This document shows, piece by piece, positions 1 through 3,583 of a stretch of 8,912 bases of DNA. How positions within the stretch are numbered: position 1 is the stretch's first letter; every line of letters begins with the position of its first letter. A program made the position numbers and the translations under genes. Source of the DNA: Candidatus Shapirobacteria bacterium. GTDB taxonomy: Bacteria; Patescibacteriota; Microgenomatia; UBA12405. The notes under the pieces are model-generated. The model had not been told where the DNA came from. It searched no databases and saw nothing but the letters and a program-made list of their open reading frames with translations. Location: assembly GCA_026395315.1 (NCBI GenBank), contig JAPLYY010000033.1:1-8912 (forward strand). The letters run 5' to 3'.

Positions 1-17
1 GGAGGGGGCTGGGTTTT
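1..17. repeat. Tail of a GC-rich palindromic repeat at the rpsB stop codon
   Basis: The G-rich run ending in GGGTTTTTT matches the 3' tail of the repeat copies at 3873-3912 and 6703-6739. It stops exactly at the rpsB stop codon (TAA, read on the minus strand), just as the 6703-6739 copy stops at the topA stop codon. The palindromic head would lie before the window, so only the tail can be judged. It may help end rpsB transcription, but that is inference. Confidence 0.5.
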
Positions 18-890
18 TTATTTCACTCCAGCAGATTTAATCGCTCTGCCAACTTCTTCTACTATTATATTAATCGATTTTACCGAATCATCATTAGCTG
101 GAATCGAAAAATCCACTTTTCTCGGATCTGTATCCGTATCCGTCATCGCTACTGTTTTAACATTCCGCATTCCCGCTTCTTTTACTGCCGTTTTTTCAAA
201 TCCGGCATCCACCACAAACACCACCTCAAACAGTTTTTCCAAAGACGCTATTCCGCCGACAATCTTTTCTAACCGGATGGTCTCCTTTTTCATGACTAAC
301 AGTTCTTTTTTAGTGTTTTCGGTAAATTTTCCCTGCTCCAAACCATTTTTTAAATCCCAATATTTTTTGATATCCTTCCGGATTTGTTCCCAGTTGGTAA
401 TGGTGCCGCCGAGCCATCTGGAGGTGACATAAGCCACTCCGGCATCAGTTGCTACCCGTTTAATCACTTCCCGCGCCTGTCGTTTAGTACCAACTAGCAC
501 AATTTTTTTACCATTGCGTTGAGCATTATATATATAGTTGCAGGCTTTTTCTAAAGCCTCCATCGTTCTGGTTAAATCGACAATTTGAATGCCGTCCTTG
601 GCCATATAAATATTTTTTCTAGCCTTGGGGTGAGTCTTGGATACTTTATGCCCCAAATGACACCCAGCATCCAGCAAATCTTTTAATCCAATAGTTAAAA
701 TATATTTCTTATCTTCCTTCGACTCGACGGAGCTCTTTTTTAGAGCGAAGTCGGCTTCTTCTTTTACCTTTTCTACCTCTTTAACTTTTACTTCACCCTG
801 AGCTTGTCGAAGGGTCTTTGCTCCAACTACCAAAGCTTTAGTTACCAACTTTTTACCGGTGCGGTTAACCACCTTTTTAATTTCTGTCAT
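18..890 (-). CDS. rpsB: 30S ribosomal protein S2 with repeat-bearing N-terminal extension
   Basis: Small-subunit ribosomal protein S2, which binds 16S rRNA on the back of the 30S head and is needed for S1 docking in many bacteria. The 290-residue product has the family core from about residue 63: the DLLDAGCHLGH block (71-81), the NIYMAKDGIQIVDLTRT block (93-109), SRWLGGTITNW (157-167) and the C-terminal VVDAG...DTDTDP region (227-256). The core of about 228 residues compares with 241 in E. coli. The first 62 residues are extra and Lys/Glu/Val-rich. They include TLRQAQG (26-32) and a segment at 46-59 encoded by palindromic repeats. No Shine-Dalgarno precedes the ATG. A start near the core is possible, but I see no ATG there (residues 60-66 are DKKYILT) and the frame is open from residue 1. 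The usual partner tsf would lie outside the window. Confidence 0.96.
   Translation of the reverse strand: MTEIKKVVNRTGKKLVTKALVVGAKTLRQAQGEVKVKEVEKVKEEADFALKKSSVESKEDKKYILTIGLKDLLDAGCHLGHKVSKTHPKARKNIYMAKDGIQIVDLTRTMEALEKACNYIYNAQRNGKKIVLVGTKRQAREVIKRVATDAGVAYVTSRWLGGTITNWEQIRKDIKKYWDLKNGLEQGKFTENTKKELLVMKKETIRLEKIVGGIASLEKLFEVVFVVDAGFEKTAVKEAGMRNVKTVAMTDTDTDPRKVDFSIPANDDSVKSINIIVEEVGRAIKSAGVK
716..754. repeat. In-frame palindromic repeat in rpsB (copy 1)
   Basis: An imperfect palindrome lies within the rpsB 5' region. GCTCT (732-736) and AGAGC (742-746) flank a T5 loop, with GACT (721-724) and AGTC (749-752) as an outer match. It begins with CCTTCGACTCGAC, which resembles the dispersed CTTCGACAAGCTCAGG-type repeats of many bacterial genomes. 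It encodes residues 46-59 without breaking the frame, in the part of S2 that has no family counterpart. Confidence 0.6.
795..815. repeat. In-frame palindromic repeat in rpsB (copy 2)
   Basis: A 21-bp element has ACCCT and AGGGT arms around GAGCTTGTCGA. On the minus strand it reads ACCCTTCGACAAGCTCAGGGT, a widespread dispersed palindromic repeat. Read in the rpsB frame it gives TLRQAQG, a peptide commonly seen where this repeat has entered a gene. It sits in the non-conserved N-terminal extension of S2. Confidence 0.7.
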
Positions 891-978
891 AGTTTTTACT
901 GTGCCCGACGAAGCTTAAAAAATAAATAACTTGTTTTAAGCGAAGGCGGGTTATCTAATTTAGGGTATTTTTTAACCC
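891..978 (-). promoter_or_regulatory. rpsB 5' leader with inverted repeats
   Basis: The leader contains an exact 8-bp inverted repeat, GCTTAAAA (913-920) with TTTTAAGC (934-941). It also has a GGGTTA/TAACCC pair (about 946-951 and 973-978) that competes with a GGGT/ACCC pair (963-966, 975-978). Ribosomal protein genes, rpsB included, are often controlled through structured leaders to which the protein binds. Whether this leader does that is inference. No Shine-Dalgarno is seen before the ATG. Confidence 0.35.
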
Positions 979-1003
979 AAAACTATTAATTTTTAACTTA
1001 GGG

Positions 1004-1034
1004 ATTATAACACGGCGGCACTTCCACCTGTCAT
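1004..1034 (-). promoter_or_regulatory. Probable rpsB promoter
   Basis: On the minus strand, TATAAT (1009 down to 1004) is preceded by TGT, giving an extended -10 TGTTATAAT. A weak -35 match, ATGACA (1034-1029), lies 19 bp upstream and overlaps the stop codon of the preceding gene. Transcription would start near 997, leaving a leader of about 105 nt before rpsB. Confidence 0.6.
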
Positions 1035-1672
1035 TTCGGCTGCCCCCCTTCTGTCCGCCCAACTTTTCGCCCTTCTCCATGCGTAATTTTGTGATATTGC
1101 CCCAATCCCGCTCCCAACATATCATCCTTTTGCTCTTTAGTGAGCATTGTTCTGGACGCTTCCGGATCAAATACCATTGTTTGTCCCTCCATTCTGTGTC
1201 GTAACAATCTTTCCAGCACCTTAGCCCCAAGTTTCCCAAACACCAACAACCCCAACAAACACCCCGTTCCACCTAAAATGTAACTACCGGTGTGGTTTTC
1301 CACCACCTGGCCCCTTTCTGTGACATTAATGGCTATCATTTTAACAAAATTACTTTGATCAACTGCCACTGTTATCATCTGCCCCGACTGATCACTGATC
1401 GCCGGCACTAACACTCTGCCTTCCGCATAAACTTCAAAACCTGTCAAAAAATTTGCCGTATTTCCTGGTTTATCAAAACTTTGTGTTTTTGACAATGCCG
1501 TCACACAGTTTTCCTTCGATTCTTTTAACTCACCGGCTAAACTCATACAAATTTCACTCAGATTCACTCTCCGTACGTCTATTAATTCCAACTGCCCATT
1601 TTCTATCCGGCAAATACCTGTTTGGCTGCAGATATCCGATGTTTGGGTTGCTGTGGCTATTTCTTTGGGCAT
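1031..1672 (-). CDS. Unrecognised single-pass membrane protein, 213 aa
   Basis: I do not recognise the family. Residues 1-125 are polar with four cysteines (15, 21, 42, 56) and beta-rich-looking stretches (for example 85-117). There is one hydrophobic segment at about 129-149 (YILGGTGCLLGLLVFG), then a basic tail (KVLERLLRHR, 151-160) and a polar C-terminus. The positive-inside rule would put the tail in the cytoplasm and the N-terminal domain outside, although there is no N-terminal signal peptide. The ATG start leaves a 23-bp gap to the upstream gene, so the two are probably co-transcribed. A weak GGGA precedes the ATG. The opposite-phase frame across 955-1272 is a shadow. Confidence 0.72.
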   Translation of the reverse strand: MPKEIATATQTSDICSQTGICRIENGQLELIDVRRVNLSEICMSLAGELKESKENCVTALSKTQSFDKPGNTANFLTGFEVYAEGRVLVPAISDQSGQMITVAVDQSNFVKMIAINVTERGQVVENHTGSYILGGTGCLLGLLVFGKLGAKVLERLLRHRMEGQTMVFDPEASRTMLTKEQKDDMLGAGLGQYHKITHGEGRKVGRTEGGQPK

Positions 1673-1695
1673 TTTTTCCCGACTAATGATTAATA

Positions 1696-2154
1696 TTACT
1701 TCTTCTTCATCGCATCAAGCAATTCGTTCATGTAATGTTCATTCCTTTGTGATCTGGTCACTTTACTCGCGCCTCTTGGTTCTGAAGAATGAGGACTTCT
1801 AAAAAATATCTCTGCTTCATCCCCATCTGTTATAGAACCCCTGACATCAATACTTGTTACCCCGCTATCCGGTGGACCATCTGTTATTTTAACATCCGCC
1901 CTCGTAATGATTCCCTGTAAAATGGAAAAAAGTGATGGTCTATTCTTTACTCTTAATGAAAAATCCGAACCATTAGTTGGCGTCCTTTCATAACCCGTCG
2001 GTCCGACTTGTCCCGGTTTGATCACCATTGGCAGTCTTACCTTGTTCTTTTTACTATTTACCGCCTTAATCCTGGCTTTTTCTATTTCCGAACGTACCAC
2101 AAAACCCCCAAATCCTGCCCCAATTAACCCAATCACTGGCCAAATTGACCGCAC
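1696..2154 (-). CDS. Unrecognised membrane-anchored protein, probably 5'-frameshifted
   Basis: The 152-residue frame opens with GTG right after an in-frame TAA. It starts with a hydrophobic segment (IWPVIGLIGAGFGGFVV, residues 4-20), followed by a basic helix (RSEIEKARIKAVNSKKNK) and a soluble domain ending EHYMNELLDAMKKK. No family is recognised. The GTG is an unconvincing start: the G-run before it is too close to serve as a ribosome site. The adjacent frame directly upstream, from an ATG at 2215 with a good promoter, encodes another hydrophobic segment. Removing one G from the run at 2157-2162 joins the two into one sensible protein of 172 residues with two membrane segments. It may therefore be a pseudogene, a slippage-controlled gene, or an assembly error. 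Confidence 0.65.
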   Translation of the reverse strand: MRSIWPVIGLIGAGFGGFVVRSEIEKARIKAVNSKKNKVRLPMVIKPGQVGPTGYERTPTNGSDFSLRVKNRPSLFSILQGIITRADVKITDGPPDSGVTSIDVRGSITDGDEAEIFFRSPHSSEPRGASKVTRSQRNEHYMNELLDAMKKK

Positions 2155-2156
2155 AT

Positions 2157-2215
2157 CCCCCCATTATCAAAGTTATTGGTAGTCCAAAACCCACTATTTT
2201 ATGCCAGGTTTCCAT
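2157..2215 (-). other. Likely displaced N-terminus of the 1696-2154 gene
   Basis: An ATG at 2213-2215 opens a frame reading METWHKIVGFGLPITLIMG up to a run of six G (2157-2162), with a membrane-like segment at residues 7-19. Continuing in that frame gives a Trp/Cys-rich stretch ending about 30 codons later. A one-base loss in the run would lead instead into DVRSIWPVIGLIG... of the next frame, a natural membrane hairpin. A TTGAAA-17-TATAAA promoter lies just upstream. Confidence 0.5.
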
Positions 2216-2220
2216 GTCTG

Positions 2221-2249
2221 TTTATACACCACCGGTGCGTATTTTTCAA
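2221..2249 (-). promoter_or_regulatory. Promoter for the 1696-2215 gene, probably leaderless
   Basis: On the minus strand, TTGAAA (2249-2244) and TATAAA (2226-2221) are separated by 17 bp, a good sigma-70 type match. Only 5 bp separate the -10 from the ATG at 2215, so the transcript would start at or next to the A of the start codon. No Shine-Dalgarno is possible there. Confidence 0.6.
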
Positions 2250-2271
2250 TAACTAAACAATATAAGACACT

Positions 2272-2493
2272 CTAGTCCTTATTCATCCACTCCTGCCAAC
2301 TTTTTGCTCTCTCATCTCTTTCCGCTGTCGGCATTCTCAACCCCTTCGTCGCTGACCTGACCGGTATTTCTTGCCTTTTTACCACTGGCTTCCCGTCAAC
2401 CCAATCTGAACGCCGATGCTCTCCCCCCACAAAAAAATGGGTTCCTTTCTCAAGCTCTACCAATTCTGCCGGAGACGGATGCATTTCTGACAT
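2272..2493 (-). CDS. Small unrecognised soluble protein, 73 aa
   Basis: The product starts MSEMHPSPAELVELEKGTHF and is rich in charged residues and Trp (34, 66, 69). It has a basic middle (KPVVKRQEIPVRSATKG) and an amphipathic end (ERDERAKSWQEWMNKD). It has no membrane segment and no cysteine. No family is recognised. I chose the ATG at 2493 over a TTG three codons upstream because TATAAT (2507-2502) lies 8 bp before the ATG, which fits a leaderless message. The gene precedes the 1696-2215 gene on the same strand with a 56-bp gap that contains a separate promoter. Confidence 0.62.
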   Translation of the reverse strand: MSEMHPSPAELVELEKGTHFFVGGEHRRSDWVDGKPVVKRQEIPVRSATKGLRMPTAERDERAKSWQEWMNKD

Positions 2494-2501
2494 ATTATTC
2501 A

Positions 2502-2507
2502 ATTATA
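2502..2507 (-). promoter_or_regulatory. -10 element of the 2272-2493 gene
   Basis: A consensus TATAAT lies on the minus strand, 8 bp before the ATG at 2493. No clear -35 is visible in the AT-rich DNA upstream. The spacing suggests a leaderless or nearly leaderless transcript. Confidence 0.45.
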
Positions 2508-2578
2508 AACAAATTTATAATTTTTTTCTCTACCGAACATAAACACAATTGTATTCTTAATTTATAACTTAATAAATA

Positions 2579-2640
2579 TTTTTTTTCCTGCGTTTTCTTG
2601 TTTTTTCTTGTTTTTTGTTTTTTTTGTTTTTGTTGTTTGT
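2579..2640. repeat. T-rich low-complexity tract
   Basis: About 60 bp are almost all T on the plus strand, broken by single G or C bases, with repeated units of TTTTCTTG. The matching minus strand is A-rich and lies downstream of the two micro-genes at 2691-3025. The 14-bp inverted repeat at 2587-2600 lies within it. The 188-bp gap at 2503-2690 holds no gene that I can see. Confidence 0.7.
2587..2600. repeat. Left arm of an exact 14-bp inverted repeat
   Basis: CCTGCGTTTTCTTG at 2587-2600 is the exact reverse complement of CAAGAAAACGCAGG at 3186-3199. The pair encloses 613 bp containing two micro-genes, two hairpin regions and one palindromic repeat. No target-site duplication is obvious outside the arms, and part of the arm is low complexity, so chance is not excluded. 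Confidence 0.5.
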
Positions 2641-2644
2641 CTTT

Positions 2645-2684
2645 CGCCATCGGCCTTGATGGGTGGAGGCTTTGGCCCCCACCC
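2645..2684 (-). terminator. Hairpin pair after the micro-gene operon
   Basis: GGGTGG-A-GGC (2661-2670) and GCC-C-CCACCC (2675-2684) form a 10-position stem with a 4-nt loop, beginning 6 bp past the TAG of the 2691-2885 gene. The single mismatch is a G-U pair on the minus strand. A second small stem, CCATC (2648-2652) with GATGG, overlaps it. No T-run follows on the minus strand; the downstream DNA is A-rich instead. It may be a 3'-end stabiliser or atypical terminator rather than a standard intrinsic one. Confidence 0.4.
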
Positions 2685-2690
2685 TTAAAC

Positions 2691-2885
2691 CTAATCGGGG
2701 GTATTGCTCCCAGTCATCGCCGCATGGGCACAATCTTGCTCATGCATTTGCTGGGCTGAAGGAATCGTCCCCCTCTTTGTACGTAGCAAAATTTCTCGAC
2801 ACAGCTTAAAAAATCTACAAACCTGACAAAAATCTTCAGGTTGCTGACACTCCTTTGGTGAGGGAGGGGCCTGATGTAAAATCAT
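2691..2885 (-). CDS. Small cysteine-motif protein, 64 aa
   Basis: The product starts MILHQAPPSPKECQQPEDF and has cysteines at 13, 20, 23, 29 and 52. C20-x2-C23-x5-C29 followed by a distant C52 looks like a metal or Fe-S site. The spacing C-x2-C-x5-C resembles the second half of Wbl (WhiB-like) proteins, but the Wbl Gly/Trp motif is absent, so I do not assign that family. I chose the ATG at 2885 over a TTG at 2900 because GGAGG lies 6 bp before it. The start overlaps the stop of the upstream micro-gene (ATGA), a sign of translational coupling. It may act together with that protein; no function is known. Confidence 0.68.
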   Translation of the reverse strand: MILHQAPPSPKECQQPEDFCQVCRFFKLCREILLRTKRGTIPSAQQMHEQDCAHAAMTGSNTPD

Positions 2886-3025
2886 TTCCCGCCTCCGCAA
2901 TCATTGCGAAGGTTTTCCAACTCACGTTCCTCTTCATCGGAAAGCTTTTTTTGTTTTTTTGCCAGACTGGCCTGTTTCTTTTCCAAATCTCTGATTCGTC
3001 GTTTTTGTTTCGATTTACAACACAT
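2882..3025 (-). CDS. Micro-protein, charged helix with terminal cysteines, 47 aa
   Basis: An ATG at 3025 is preceded by GGAG 7 bp upstream, one of the clearest ribosome sites in the window. The product begins MCCKSKQKRRIRDLEKKQAS, continues as a Lys/Glu-rich helix with a coiled-coil look (residues 10-40, LEKK...ELENL), and ends NDCGGGK. It therefore has Cys at 2, 3 and 43. Its TGA overlaps the ATG of the next gene. The plus-strand frame across 2855-3076 is a shadow of this gene. Family and function are unknown. The terminal cysteines could bind metal or form disulfides. Confidence 0.66.
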   Translation of the reverse strand: MCCKSKQKRRIRDLEKKQASLAKKQKKLSDEEERELENLRNDCGGGK

Positions 3026-3062
3026 TTTATATCTCCTAATTTGAGGAAGCGAAAGCTTTACA

Positions 3063-3126
3063 CACCCTTAGGGTGAAACCTCAAACAACCGCCAATTTCA
3101 ATTAGCAACTGTTTGAGATTCCACCC
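3063..3126 (-). promoter_or_regulatory. Long hairpin in the leader of the micro-gene operon
   Basis: Arms 3071-3097 and 3100-3126 pair over 27 positions with only two bases between them, so the top pairs must open. Six positions are not Watson-Crick, and all six are G-U pairs on the minus strand (A-C or C-A on the plus strand). The 3' end of the stem (CACCC on the minus strand, 3071-3075) can instead pair with GGGTG at 3063-3067 in a smaller hairpin. It lies 45 bp before the ATG at 3025. The layout suggests a structured leader or a small RNA, possibly with two alternative folds. Confidence 0.55.
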
Positions 3127-3136
3127 ATTTTTAGGT

Positions 3137-3182
3137 CCCCCTTCTTCAAGGGGGAATCCCGACAAAGTCGGGAAGGGGGTTT
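3137..3182. repeat. GC-rich double-hairpin repeat (copy B)
   Basis: Two perfect adjacent hairpins, CCCCCTT/AAGGGGG (3137-3143, 3148-3154) and TCCCGAC/GTCGGGA (3157-3163, 3167-3173), are followed by AGGGGGTTT. It shares this order with the copy at 3525-3568. The matching base changes in its arms relative to that copy argue for a true hairpin family. It may end transcription, but no long T-run follows. Confidence 0.7.
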
Positions 3183-3185
3183 AAT

Positions 3186-3199
3186 CAAGAAAACGCAGG
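3186..3199. repeat. Right arm of the exact 14-bp inverted repeat
   Basis: CAAGAAAACGCAGG, the exact reverse complement of 2587-2600. It lies 4 bp after the palindromic repeat ending at 3182. Confidence 0.5.
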
Positions 3200-3213
3200 T
3201 TGTTAAAGAACTT

Positions 3214-3293
3214 TTACCCAAGGTTACCCTGGGCAATCGACTTCAACAGTCCCGCAATTCTCTGTTTCCATACCGCGATTGGTATCGGCGGTA
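3214..3293 (-). other. Cluster of small hairpins between the open frame and its repeats
   Basis: The stem 3214-3236 (TTACCCAAGGT over ACCCTGGGCAA) pairs fully only on the minus strand, where its two mismatches become G-U. TACCGC (3271-3276) with GCGGTA (3288-3293) encloses GAT/ATC around TGGT. These sit inside the open frame 3106-3507 and could be parts of a minus-strand RNA or simple palindromes. Nothing else is visible in 3200-3520 apart from that frame. Confidence 0.3.
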
Positions 3294-3524
3294 CTGCTGT
3301 TTCGAATTAGCTTATAATATCACATTATTTCAAAAATGCTACACACCAGATACGCCTATGTATCGGCAGATAGAATCGATGATATTACAGCCTTTGAATT
3401 TGGAAATTTTGCCCGAACCAACCCATAATCAATTCTTACGTACCTTACCACCCATTTTTGGGAGGGCATTTTATAAGATATCATACATATTTATTACATT
3501 GCAATAGATTTATTTTTAGCTAGG

Positions 3525-3568
3525 CTCCCCTGTCAAGGGGAGTCCCGATCTATCGGGAAGGGGTTTTT
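3525..3568. repeat. GC-rich double-hairpin repeat (copy C) before the ATPase gene
   Basis: CTCCCC (3525-3530) with GGGGAG (3537-3542), then TCCCGAT (3543-3549) with ATCGGGA (3552-3558), then AGGGGTTTTT. This is the architecture of copy B and the same tail as the other copies. On the plus strand the T5 after the second stem makes a plausible Rho-independent terminator. It is 15 bp before the ATPase start codon and overlaps the -35 region of its likely promoter. Confidence 0.7.
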
Positions 3569-3578
3569 ATAGTACAAT
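3568..3578 (+). promoter_or_regulatory. Candidate -10 region of the ATPase gene
   Basis: TATAGT (3568-3573) and an overlapping TACAAT (3573-3578) lie 10 and 5 bp before the ATG at 3584. No Shine-Dalgarno is seen between them and the start codon, so the message would be leaderless or nearly so. The -35 region falls in the palindromic repeat and has no clear match. Confidence 0.4.
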
Positions 3579-3583
3579 AAATC

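Larger units (their letters stand above)
3106..3507 (+). pseudogene. Open frame without a 5' start codon, possible gene remnant
   Basis: After a TAG at 3103 the frame stays open for 133 codons to a TAG at 3505. It reads protein-like in its middle (for example SRNSLFPYRDWYRRYCCFEL and PLNLEILPEPTHNQFLRTLP). No ATG, GTG or TTG occurs until an ATG at 3358, which would give only 49 residues (MYRQIESMILQPL...). A palindromic repeat (3137-3173) lies in frame in its first part, and IPPIF and LPPIF recur from a duplicated CCACCCATTTTT (3121-3132 and 3448-3459). I do not recognise it. It may be a gene cut at its 5' end or a chance open frame. A TATAAT at 3313-3318 lies 39 bp before the internal ATG. 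Confidence 0.3.

Noticed and set aside
955..1272. Minus-strand frame of 105 codons rich in Trp and Cys
   Set aside because: It lies out of phase within the better 1031-1672 gene, has an unnatural composition and extends over the rpsB promoter.
1453..1686. Plus-strand frame of 77 codons
   Set aside because: Antisense shadow of the 1031-1672 gene with no ribosome site or promoter.
2579..2640. CRISPR or tandem-repeat array
   Set aside because: The TTTTCTTG units are irregular low-complexity sequence without spacers.
2661..2684. Standard Rho-independent terminator for the micro-gene operon
   Set aside because: The stem is good but the minus strand continues with A-rich rather than T-rich DNA, so I list it only as an atypical hairpin.
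2691..2885. WhiB-like regulator
   Set aside because: Only the C-x2-C-x5-C spacing fits; the Gly/Trp motif and the basic tail of Wbl proteins are missing.
2855..3076. Plus-strand hydrophobic frame of 73 codons
   Set aside because: It is antisense to the two coupled micro-genes, which have clear ribosome sites and an ATGA overlap; its Phe/Leu richness is the reverse of their Lys/Glu codons.
3295..3320. tRNA-like T-loop (TTCGAAT)
   Set aside because: The flanking bases do not form a T-stem on either strand and no acceptor stem is seen.
3336..3428. 30-codon plus-strand frame (MLHTRYAYVSADRI...) after TATAAT
   Set aside because: Too short, no ribosome site, and it overlaps the longer open frame 3106-3507.
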